Of a stretch of DNA of 64,000 nucleotides, positions 53,220 to 60,721 are shown in pieces; position 1 is the stretch's first letter, and each line of letters opens with the position of its first letter. The notes beneath the pieces are model-generated. The model did no database searches. It was not told where the DNA came from and was given only the letters and a program-made list of their open reading frames with translations. Origin of the DNA: Clostridia bacterium. GTDB taxonomy: Bacteria; Bacillota; Clostridia; Christensenellales; CAG-138. The stretch is taken from assembly GCA_017395105.1 (NCBI GenBank), contig JAFPWD010000045.1, positions 1-64,000 of the forward strand, read 5' to 3'. The position numbers and the translations under genes were made by a program.

Positions 53220-55226
53220 TCAGCGAACCTTCAGCCCGCTCTCCATCTCGCTCATGGTGGTGAGCGGGGAAAGATGCTCGTCGCCCGCATCGCTTGCGCA
53301 GAGGATCATGCCGTGGCTCTCGATGCCCGCCATCACCTTGGGAGCGAGGTTTGCGACCACGACAACGGTTTTGCCGATCAGATCGTCCGTTCCAAACCAA
53401 TTCTTTATGCCTGAAAGCACGGTGCGCTGTTCGCCGCCGAGATCAAGGGTGAATTTGAGAAGTTTTTTTGACTTCGGCACTTCCTCGCAGGCAACGACCT
53501 TCGCAAGGCGCAGATCGAGCTTTGCAAAATCATCGTAGCCTATCTCGGGCAGCTTCTCCACTGCCGCCTCAGCCTGTGCGGGCTTTTCAGCCTGAGCTTC
53601 GGGCTTTTCGGGCTTTGCTTCGGGCTTTTCCTCCGCCTTCGGCAGCAGTCCTTCGAGATACTCGAGTTCCTTCTTTATATCTATGCGCGGAAACAGCGCC
53701 TCGCCCTTAACTACCTTCGTGCCTGCGGGGAGCAGACCAAACTCGGCGATGGAATCGAAGCTCATAAGCTTTTCGTCCTCAATGCCGAGCTGAGCAAAGA
53801 TTTTCGGTGAGGTGCGGGTCATGAAGGGCTGAAGGGCAACTGCCACTATCCTCATGCACTCGGCAAGGTTATAGAGCACGGTGCCGAGGCGATCCTTATT
53901 CGCTTCGTCCTTAGCGAGCACCCAAGGGGCGGTGATGTCGATATACTTGTTGCAAAGCCTGATGAGCTTGAAGATCTCGCCAAGCGCCTCGTTCGGGTGA
54001 ACGGCGTTCATCGCAGCCTCGACCTTCTCATAAAGCGCCTTGGCAACGGGCAGGATCGTGTCGTCCTCCTCGGGAACGCAGACCTTGGAAGCGGGAACCT
54101 CGCCGCCGAAGTATTTTTCGATCATCGCAACGGTGCGCGAAAGCAGGTTGCCGAGGTCGTTTGCAAGATCGCTGTTGATGCGGGTTATCAGAATCTCGTT
54201 ATTGAAATTGCCGTCGGTGCCGAACTGGAACTCGGAGAGCAGGAAGTAGCGGATCGCGTCCACGCCGTAGCGCTCCACGAGCTTAACGGGATCGACCACG
54301 TTGCCGAAGGATTTGGCCATCCTCTTGCCGTCCAGCACGAGCCAGCCGTGGCCGTAGACCTGCTTGGGAAGGGGCAGATCGAGCGCCATCAGCATGATGG
54401 GCCAAACGATCGTATGGAAGCGGATTATCTCCTTGCCCACGATATGCACGCTTGCAGGCCAGAATTTCCTGTACAGCTCATCGTTATCGGAGAGGTAGCC
54501 GAGCTTGGAGAGATAGTTGAGAACCGCATCGAACCAAACGTAGATTACGTGCTTTTCATCGAAATCGACGGGAACGCCCCATTTGAAGGTGCTTCTGGAT
54601 ACGCAAAGATCCTCAAGGCCGGGAAGCAGGAAGTTATTGAGCATCTCCTTAGCCCTCGAAGCAGGCTGAATGAAATCGGGATGCTCGTTTATGTATTCTA
54701 TGAGGCGGGGGGCGTATTTGCTGACGTTCAGAAAATAGCTCTCCTCCTGCACTTCCTCAACGGGCCTGCCGCAATCGGGGCAAACTCCTCCGGATTCCTT
54801 GAGCTGGGTGTCCGTCCAGAAGCTTTCGCATGGAGTGCAGTACATTCCCTTATAGCTGCTCTTATAGATATCGCCCTTTTCGTAGAGCTTTTTGAAAACC
54901 TTCTGCACGCAAGCGATATGATAGTCGTCCGTGGTGCGAACGAAGCCGTCGTGCGAAATGTCCATCAGCTCCCAAAGGGAATGGAAGCCCTTGACGATAT
55001 CGTCCACGAACTGCTGCGGCGTTACGCCCGCCTCCTCCGCCTTGCGCTCGATCTTCTGACCGTGCTCGTCTGCGCCTGTGAGGAAATAGACCTCGTGCCC
55101 GGTCAGGCGCTTGTAGCGCGCAAGCGCATCGGTGTTGACGGTGCAGTAGGTGTGCCCGATATGCAGATTCGCGCTCGGGTAATAGATGGGCGTGGTAATG
55201 TAATACGGTGCTTTCTTGTTTTCCAT
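53220..55226 (-). CDS. metG: Methionyl-tRNA synthetase
   Basis: 668 aa. HIGH at 22-25, zinc knuckle Cys at 130, 133, 149 and 152, and RMAKS (302-306) in place of KMSKS. After an Ala/Glu/Lys/Pro-rich linker (~530-560), residues ~565-668 are the dimerising tRNA-binding OB domain. It charges initiator and elongator tRNA-Met and is controlled by the T-box upstream. Its 3' end is duplicated at 51471-51653. Confidence 0.97.
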   Translation of the reverse strand: MENKKAPYYITTPIYYPSANLHIGHTYCTVNTDALARYKRLTGHEVYFLTGADEHGQKIERKAEEAGVTPQQFVDDIVKGFHSLWELMDISHDGFVRTTDDYHIACVQKVFKKLYEKGDIYKSSYKGMYCTPCESFWTDTQLKESGGVCPDCGRPVEEVQEESYFLNVSKYAPRLIEYINEHPDFIQPASRAKEMLNNFLLPGLEDLCVSRSTFKWGVPVDFDEKHVIYVWFDAVLNYLSKLGYLSDNDELYRKFWPASVHIVGKEIIRFHTIVWPIMLMALDLPLPKQVYGHGWLVLDGKRMAKSFGNVVDPVKLVERYGVDAIRYFLLSEFQFGTDGNFNNEILITRINSDLANDLGNLLSRTVAMIEKYFGGEVPASKVCVPEEDDTILPVAKALYEKVEAAMNAVHPNEALGEIFKLIRLCNKYIDITAPWVLAKDEANKDRLGTVLYNLAECMRIVAVALQPFMTRTSPKIFAQLGIEDEKLMSFDSIAEFGLLPAGTKVVKGEALFPRIDIKKELEYLEGLLPKAEEKPEAKPEKPEAQAEKPAQAEAAVEKLPEIGYDDFAKLDLRLAKVVACEEVPKSKKLLKFTLDLGGEQRTVLSGIKNWFGTDDLIGKTVVVVANLAPKVMAGIESHGMILCASDAGDEHLSPLTTMSEMESGLKVR

Positions 55227-55371
55227 TTTCTTTTTCCTTTACCTATGCAAGATTTTTTTCGGCTTGGGCGGCTGATTCCCAGGATAACCGCGATAACAAA
55301 GCGTAAATTTTGAAGAAATCCCCGTGGAATTTCGACCTCCACTATTCACCCTTCATTATTCACCATTCACT

Positions 55372-55650
55372 AAAAAACAGCCCCCGCATCCGAACGGACA
55401 CAGGGGCGTTAATAACGCGGTACCACCCTATTTCCCCGCGAAAAAACGCGGGCTTCATTGAACGCTGTATCGTGCGCACACGCCGAGGCTGAAGCAAAAG
55501 CAGTTCACCTCGGGGGCTCGGGAGCCATGTTCAAGCCCTTTCCGCTTCGCCTTGCACCAACCGGCGTATCTCTTGCGGGAGCCTTCGTTTGAATTCTCCC
55601 TCGCGGTGGAAGAGCTCTACTCTTTCCTTCATAGCCCGTATTGAATTATA
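55372..55650 (-). promoter_or_regulatory. T-box riboswitch of metG
   Basis: The leftward transcript contains the T-box bulge AGGGTGGTACCGCG (near 55417-55430), the Stem I element GGTGCAAGGC, and a specifier region GAACATGGCTC whose AUG fits methionine. The terminator stem pairs GCCCC..TCCG with CGGA..GGGGGC (about 55380-55408) and is followed by TTTTTT. Uncharged tRNA-Met would favour the antiterminator and metG expression. This class is typical of Firmicutes synthetase genes. Confidence 0.93.
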
Positions 55651-55657
55651 CCCCAGT

Positions 55658-55686
55658 ATTTTATTACTATTCTGCGAAATTGTCAA
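55658..55686 (-). promoter_or_regulatory. Promoter of the metG T-box transcript
   Basis: Read leftward, TTGACA (55681-55686) and TAAAAT (55658-55663) are 17 bases apart, placing the start at the beginning of the T-box leader. Confidence 0.88.
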
Positions 55687-55789
55687 GCGGAAAATACTAA
55701 AGCTGTTCTTTCGGAATTTCAGCTCATATCCAAACAATATATCCGTATGCTGCAAATGAAGCTGCTCCGCTTTCAGCCACAATGACAAC

Positions 55790-55822
55790 ACAAGCAGGAG
55801 CGGCTGCCCGCCGCCTGCTTGT
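55790..55822 (-). terminator. Stem-loop after the small lipoprotein gene
   Basis: ACAAGCAGG (55790-55798) pairs with CCTGCTTGT (55814-55822), with GC-rich inner pairs. It lies ~50 bases past the stop of the leftward lipoprotein gene and before the metG promoter. There is no strong T-run. Confidence 0.5.
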
Positions 55823-55870
55823 GCTTTATAGCTTGTATTAATCGTATGCAGAAACCACTCGTTTCTCGCA

Positions 55871-56329
55871 TCAGAGCGGCATACCACCGGGATCGCCGGT
55901 GTATGCTTCCGGAAAGCTGTTTTCGTATAGGTCTATAAAATACGCAACGTCACAATACAGATCATCGTTTGCTCCCTTAGGATGTGTCGCTAACTGCACG
56001 CCAAGAATATACGGTCTGTAGTACTCTTTCGAGATCGGTTTGAGATTGCATTTATTTTTGACCATCTCTATCCCTTCGGCGTAATCAACGATGAACGCTT
56101 CCCATGCCTTGTCGGGAGAAACGAACACGGGGAAACCAAGGCTGTTTTTGCCGACCTTATACGCATCGTTTCCCGATGTCAAAAAGCCGCCGCGAAGCGG
56201 TGTGCCATCATATTCGCCGACAACACGCGAGTATTCTTCCGGATCGGCAGCCTTCTTACACGCGAATGCAGAAAGCGCCATGATCGCCGCAAGCAATACC
56301 GTAATAAGACTCTTAATACTTTTCTTCAT
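55871..56329 (-). CDS. Small lipoprotein, 152 aa
   Basis: Signal peptide with lipobox SAFAC (C24), then a compact acidic and aromatic domain (SPDKAWEAFIVDYAEGIEMV, DVAYFIDLYENSFPEAY). No known family is recognised. It lies three bases after the decayed gene to its right and probably shared its transcript. Confidence 0.72.
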   Translation of the reverse strand: MKKSIKSLITVLLAAIMALSAFACKKAADPEEYSRVVGEYDGTPLRGGFLTSGNDAYKVGKNSLGFPVFVSPDKAWEAFIVDYAEGIEMVKNKCNLKPISKEYYRPYILGVQLATHPKGANDDLYCDVAYFIDLYENSFPEAYTGDPGGMPL

Positions 56330-56332
56330 AAT

Positions 56333-56940
56333 TTATCCCACCCTATAAACATATAATTCTCCATCAGTGATTATCTCTCTCGCCAAAGCAAACGTGCGCG
56401 CTCCAAGACTTGCAACGATTTTTCTTATTTCGTCATTGTACGCATAATTCTCATAGATATCAATGAATTTTGCAAAGCCAACGACATCTGTTTCTGTTGT
56501 TGATAGAAGCTGTGCCTTTGCAAACTCTTGCAGCGCTAAATCGTCTATATTTGACGACAACTCTAATCCTTGCATCCTTGCTCTTGCAACAAGACGGTCG
56601 ATCACGTTCTGATACTTGTCGTACCCATATCTGCGAGCAGTCTCCCTTCCAACAGAATAGACCGAAGCGTATCGAACTTCAAATATGCTATTCAGCCTTG
56701 AATCATCAAAGCTTTTTGCGGTCTTGCGCTGCCTTACTGAGAAGTTCGATTTCTTGCTCCATACGCGCGTTTGATGGAAGTTTTAACTCAATGGTTGCGA
56801 GTTCATAAACAGTCCGTGTTTTAGGCAGTTCCGTGTTGAGCCAATCGAAAGCAGCAAGCGTCGGAGAGAATGCGCTCATAATCAACATGGTTACTATAAT
56901 CAGGGAAAGCAACGGTTAAATTAGATTTTCTTTTTACAAT
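56333..56940 (-). pseudogene. Decayed secreted protein gene with frameshifts
   Basis: Two leftward frames join into one protein. The first (from ~56912: LSLIIVTMLIMSAF signal-like segment, then a helix) runs into TGA at 56706. Deleting one base from the A5 run (56713-56717 on the plus strand) restores the second frame, which runs without interruption to 56333 (SFDDSRLNSIFEVRYASVYS onward). Upstream, a GGAGG (56944-56948) and VKRKSNLTVA-like codons stand in yet another frame with ATT where ATG is expected. At least two lesions are therefore likely. No family recognised. Confidence 0.7.
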
Positions 56941-56974
56941 GAACCTCCAAAAAATTATTTTCTGCTTATTCATT

Positions 56975-57003
56975 ATAATATCCTATTTTTCACTTGTTGT
57001 CAA
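56975..57003 (-). promoter_or_regulatory. Promoter of the decayed gene and small lipoprotein
   Basis: Read leftward, TTGACA (56998-57003) and TATTAT (56975-56980) are 17 bases apart, followed by a clear GGAGG. The regulatory region is intact although the first gene is broken, so it may still drive the lipoprotein. Confidence 0.82.
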
Positions 57004-57061
57004 CATATGTTGTTTGCGATTTTTGGAATTGCAAACCGGTTCTTATTCTTTTACATTCGGA

Positions 57062-57796
57062 TTATACGCAGTCCGTTATAAGATCCTTTATGACCTCTCC
57101 CGCGAGTATCAGCCCCGCAACGGACGGAACGAAGGCGACCGAGCCGGGGATCGTGCGCCTTGAGCTGCCCTCAGGGATCGCCTCGGTTTTTTCATCGGAC
57201 CAGAGGTGCGGCGCGGGCTCCTCATCGGACCAAACGACCTTCAGCTTTTTTATTCCGCGCTTTTTGAGCTCTCTTCGCATAACTCGCGCAAGGGGGCAGA
57301 CGGAGGTTTTATTTATATCCGAAACGCGAAACGCAGTCGGATCGAGCTTGTTTCCCGCGCCCATGGAGCAGATTATCGGCGTTTTAGCGGCGGCGGCAGC
57401 CTCAACGAGCATCAGCTTGCCGCTGACGGTGTCGATCGCATCGATGATATAGTCGTACTCCGAAAAATCAAACTCTCCCGCCGTTTCGGGCAGATAGAAT
57501 ATGCGGTGCGCCTTGATGCGGCAATCGGGGTTTATACTTTTCACCCGCTCCGCAGCCACGTCGACCTTGTATTTACCGACCGTATCCTGCAAAGCGATTA
57601 TTTGCCTGTTGATATTCGAGGGGGCAACGGTGTCGCTGTCGATAAGATCGAGCGCACCAATCCCGCTTCGAGCGAGCGCTTCAACGGCAAAGCCGCCCAC
57701 CCCGCCCACGCCGAAAACGGCAACGCGGGAGGCAGCGAGCTTTTCTATGCCCTTTTCGCCCAAAAGAAGCGCGGTTCTTGCGAATTCTTCCTTCAT
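57062..57796 (-). CDS. tcdA: tRNA threonylcarbamoyladenosine dehydratase (TcdA/CsdL family)
   Basis: 244 aa. An E1-like ATP-binding fold with GVGGVGGFAVEALARSGIG, SNINRQI, DAIDTVSGK and MGAGNKLDPT. The family closes t6A at position 37 of tRNA to the cyclic form. The distinction from other ThiF/MoeB proteins rests on length and the MGAGNKLDP motif. It starts a run of leftward genes. Confidence 0.9.
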   Translation of the reverse strand: MKEEFARTALLLGEKGIEKLAASRVAVFGVGGVGGFAVEALARSGIGALDLIDSDTVAPSNINRQIIALQDTVGKYKVDVAAERVKSINPDCRIKAHRIFYLPETAGEFDFSEYDYIIDAIDTVSGKLMLVEAAAAAKTPIICSMGAGNKLDPTAFRVSDINKTSVCPLARVMRRELKKRGIKKLKVVWSDEEPAPHLWSDEKTEAIPEGSSRRTIPGSVAFVPSVAGLILAGEVIKDLITDCV

Positions 57797-57817
57797 ATCA
57801 TCACCATGATTCCGTTT

Positions 57818-58147
57818 TTACAGCAGATCCTCAAGTATCTGCAAAAATGCCTGCTCGCCGAAGGTGTTCAGCTTAAAAAACATCGCCTGACTGCCGCCGG
57901 ATGCTATCGCCGAGACCCTTATCGGCGCATCCGCAGCGCCCTGAAACAGAGTCACACTGAGGCTTGCTCTGTTTCCGCCGAGCATACTGTATCTTTCGAA
58001 AACGCGAACGCTGCATTTTGCTCCGTTATATGTAAAATCGCTTTTTTCTTCAAGGGAAGCCGTGGCGCTCGAATTGAGTATTCCGTTTTCGATGCGCGAA
58101 AGCAGATTGTTGAAGCTTCCTCTCATGGTTTTTTCAAGTTTCGCCAT
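57818..58147 (-). CDS. Small conserved protein, DUF6054-like
   Basis: 109 aa, no signal peptide. It begins MAKLEKTMRGSFNNLLSRIENGIL and has alternating beta strands (CSVRVFERYS, RASLSVTLFQ), then a C-terminal helix. Recalled resemblance is to the Clostridia-specific DUF6054, unverified. Function unknown. Nine bases separate it from the lipoprotein gene upstream. Confidence 0.65.
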   Translation of the reverse strand: MAKLEKTMRGSFNNLLSRIENGILNSSATASLEEKSDFTYNGAKCSVRVFERYSMLGGNRASLSVTLFQGAADAPIRVSAIASGGSQAMFFKLNTFGEQAFLQILEDLL

Positions 58148-58156
58148 ATTTCCCCC

Positions 58157-58681
58157 TTATTTTAGCGGCCAATCCTCGATAAGCTTTTTCAGCTCGGAAA
58201 CGATGCTTTCGCTCTTCTCGTTCACAACGTAGAAAACGAAGCGCCCTTTTTCCTCTACTGTCGATTTCAGAATTATATCGTACTGCTCGGGGCTGTAATC
58301 GCGCGCAACGTTCGCGGCGCGGTTCAGCCTTTGCTTCAGGACGTTCACAAGTGCCGAGCGATAGCTCTCGTCCGCAAGCTCGAACACGGCGATCTCATCG
58401 GCAAGGGTGGCATCCGAAGAAAGACGGATCTCATACGCCTTTATCCTATCGAGGTCTATTCCGAAATAGTCCTCAATATCCTCGCTGTTCGGCTGCTCCA
58501 TCTTTGGAAAATCCGCAAGCGTCGTTATATGCTTGTAGATATCCGAAGCGGTATTGAGCTTGGTCGTTTCATCGTCTTTTCCGCCGCACGCTGAAAGCGC
58601 CATCGCAAAGGCAAGGGCCGTCAAAAAAACAAGAGCGTAAAAAAACGCCGCTCCAAGCTTTGATTTTTTACCGTGTTTCAT
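58157..58681 (-). CDS. DUF4358-like lipoprotein
   Basis: 174 aa. Lipobox ALSAC (C32) after a long hydrophobic segment. The outer domain has DEIAVFELADESYRSALVNVLKQR and a GRFVFYVVNE strand, as in DUF4358 lipoproteins of Clostridia. Function unknown. Confidence 0.7.
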   Translation of the reverse strand: MKHGKKSKLGAAFFYALVFLTALAFAMALSACGGKDDETTKLNTASDIYKHITTLADFPKMEQPNSEDIEDYFGIDLDRIKAYEIRLSSDATLADEIAVFELADESYRSALVNVLKQRLNRAANVARDYSPEQYDIILKSTVEEKGRFVFYVVNEKSESIVSELKKLIEDWPLK

Positions 58682-58699
58682 TACATTTTCTCCTTTTGA

Positions 58700-59497
58700 T
58701 TATCCTGCATCGAAAGAGCGATCCGGCTCGGCGCTATCTGAGCTGTCCTCGTCCGTCATGCGCCGAGTATAGTCGCGCTTCATGGAATAGCAGGCATCCT
58801 GCGTTACTATAATATGATCGTGCAGCGCGATGCCAAGCGGCGAGAGCAGCTTTTCGAGCATGGCCGTGGTTTCAATATCACGCTGCGAGGGCACGAGCGA
58901 GCCCGAGGGGTGATTGTGTGTCAGTATCAGCGCGGATGCATCGCTTGAAAGCGCAGCATCCACTATCCACTTCGGCAGCGCGTTGACCCGATCGTTCAGC
59001 CCGTCCGTTTTTACACTTATCTTGGATACGCGGCTCTTTGCATCCAGACATACGAGCGCAACGTTCTCGCGCCGCTCACGAAACAGCAGCTTGTAGCAAA
59101 CCTCGAGCGCATCGTTCGTGTTCTGAACGACAGCTTCCTTGATCTGTTTTCGATCCATCGCATAGCCCACGTCGCCTATGAGCTTGAGCAGCACCGCGGT
59201 GCTCTCCGAAAGCCCCGCCGAGCAGAGCTCGCCGATGCTTGCATAAAGCACGCCCCTTAAGGAGCCGAAGCGGTCGATGAGCCTGTGCGCAAGCGGGTTT
59301 ACGTCCCTTCGCTTTATGGCATAAAACAGTATCAGCTCGAGGATCTGATGCTCGTGCATCCCCGAAAGATCGCCGCGCTCGATATACGCCCTGCGAACAC
59401 GCTCGCGGTGGTTTTCGTGGATATAGCCGACCTCTGCGCTCTTTTCTTGCGTTTTCCCCGCTTCGCTCGATTCGGTTGTGCCGTTAGTTTTATTCAT
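58700..59497 (-). CDS. radC: RadC family JAB1/MPN-domain protein
   Basis: 265 aa. An N-terminal helix-hairpin-helix-like part (~30-110) and the JAMM metalloprotease-like motif THNHPSG with Asp in SQRD. The exact role of RadC is unsettled; it was once linked to repair. In Bacillus radC lies between maf and mreB; here it is 26 kb away from them. Confidence 0.93.
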   Translation of the reverse strand: MNKTNGTTESSEAGKTQEKSAEVGYIHENHRERVRRAYIERGDLSGMHEHQILELILFYAIKRRDVNPLAHRLIDRFGSLRGVLYASIGELCSAGLSESTAVLLKLIGDVGYAMDRKQIKEAVVQNTNDALEVCYKLLFRERRENVALVCLDAKSRVSKISVKTDGLNDRVNALPKWIVDAALSSDASALILTHNHPSGSLVPSQRDIETTAMLEKLLSPLGIALHDHIIVTQDACYSMKRDYTRRMTDEDSSDSAEPDRSFDAG

Positions 59498-59513
59498 AGC
59501 TCAAGCCTTGCTC

Positions 59514-60170
59514 TCAGTTTCCGCGCTTGTTTGCGGCGATGGATATGAATGCGGCTGCATTCCTTTTTAATTCTTCGTATGCTTCATTTTCAATTAGCCG
59601 TTTATCAAAGAGCGAGGAGCTTATGCCGAAAGCGCATGCGCCCGCCCTTTTGAAGGCAGCCATGTTTTCAACCGTCACGCCGCCCACCGCCGCGCATTTT
59701 ATATGCGAAAGCGGCGTAGTCACCGCCGAAAAATACTCCACGCCCAACGCACCCGCGGGAAACACCTTAACGATATCCGCGCCAAACGAATACGCGGCGG
59801 CTATCTCCGAAGGTGTCATAGCGCCCGGGATCGATACCATGCCGAGCTGCTTTGTTTCGCGGATGATGGCCTCATCCGTGTTCGGCGAAACTATAAATTC
59901 CGCCCCGGCATCATAGGCGAGCTTGAGCTGCTCCTTTGTGAGCACCGTGCCCGCGCCTATAGCGGCATCATTTTTAAAAGCAGCCTTGAGCTTGAGCAGC
60001 GACTCGAAGGTTTCTTCCCCCGATGATTTCTGATCGAAGGTGACCTCGACCGCACGAATGCCCGCATCGAGCAGCGCGCCGACTGCATGCAGCAGTTTTT
60101 CGCCGTATATGCCCCTTGCTATGGCTATTATTCCGTTTTCCAATATCCTGTTAAGCGTTTTATTCTCCAT
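59514..60170 (-). CDS. eda: KDPG/KHG aldolase
   Basis: 218 aa from the ATG at 60170 (AGGGGG six bases upstream). A class I aldolase TIM barrel with AVEVTFDQ, IGAGTVLT, EFIVSPNTDEAI and the Schiff-base Lys in DIVKVFPA. It cleaves 2-keto-3-deoxy-6-phosphogluconate to pyruvate and glyceraldehyde 3-phosphate. No kinase or uronate genes adjoin. Confidence 0.92.
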   Translation of the reverse strand: MENKTLNRILENGIIAIARGIYGEKLLHAVGALLDAGIRAVEVTFDQKSSGEETFESLLKLKAAFKNDAAIGAGTVLTKEQLKLAYDAGAEFIVSPNTDEAIIRETKQLGMVSIPGAMTPSEIAAAYSFGADIVKVFPAGALGVEYFSAVTTPLSHIKCAAVGGVTVENMAAFKRAGACAFGISSSLFDKRLIENEAYEELKRNAAAFISIAANKRGN

Positions 60171-60202
60171 ACTTTCCCCCTCAAAAGCAAAGGTGGATCC
60201 TA

Positions 60203-60664
60203 TCAAACGAGCTCTCCGAACCCGTTTTGCCGCAGCGCCTCATACACGGCAATCGCGGCGGAATTGGAAAGATTGAGCGAGCGCAGCGTTTTTCGCATCG
60301 GGATGCGCACCGCATCCTCGCTCCTTCTTTTTAGCAGCTCCTCCCCGAGCCCGGCCGTTTCCTTTCCGAAAACGAGAAAATCACCCGGGCGATAGCTTGC
60401 CTCGGTATAGCTTCGCTCGGCATGGGTCGAAAAGAGGAAGAAGCGCGAGTTCGGGTATCTTTGCTCAAGCTCCTCAAAGCTGCTATAGTAGTGAATGTCG
60501 AGCTCACTCCAGTAATCGAGCCCCGCGCGCTTTAGCTTTTTGTCGTCTATCTTGAAGCCGAGCGGCTCCACAAGATGCAGCGAGCAGCCTGTAACGGCGC
60601 AGGTTCTCGAAATATTTCCCGTGTTCTGCGGGATCTGTGGCTCAACAAGAACGATGTTGAACAT
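60203..60664 (-). CDS. trmL: tRNA 2'-O-methyltransferase TrmL
   Basis: 153 aa from the ATG at 60664, giving the family start MFNIVLVEPQIPQNTGNI; an ATG at 60676 touches the GGAGG site and is less likely. SPOUT motifs FGKETAGLGEELL and MRKTLRSLNLSNSAAIAVYE form the knot. It methylates position 34 of certain tRNA-Leu. Confidence 0.93.
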   Translation of the reverse strand: MFNIVLVEPQIPQNTGNISRTCAVTGCSLHLVEPLGFKIDDKKLKRAGLDYWSELDIHYYSSFEELEQRYPNSRFFLFSTHAERSYTEASYRPGDFLVFGKETAGLGEELLKRRSEDAVRIPMRKTLRSLNLSNSAAIAVYEALRQNGFGELV

Positions 60665-60680
60665 GGCTTTATCCATCCTC

Positions 60681-60706
60681 CGAGCCGCCGCAAAAGCGGC
60701 GGCTCG
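60681..60706 (-). terminator. Stem-loop between pheT and trmL
   Basis: An 11-bp perfect stem (60681-60691 with 60696-60706) with an AAAA loop lies between the pheT stop and the trmL ribosome binding site. There is no T-run, so it may stabilise or separate the cistrons rather than terminate. Confidence 0.55.
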
Positions 60707-60721
60707 AGTATTACTTAGTTA

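Noticed and set aside
53109..53414. 101-codon plus-strand frame starting in repeat copy 4
   Set aside because: It is the repeat's mini-frame read through a lost stop into the antisense of metG; unlikely to be a gene.
53997..55313. 438-codon plus-strand open frame
   Set aside because: Antisense to metG, which has HIGH, zinc Cys and T-box control.
55531..55887. Minus-strand frame of 118 codons
   Set aside because: It lies on the metG T-box leader and promoter, overlaps the lipoprotein 3' end, and its translation is that of structured RNA.
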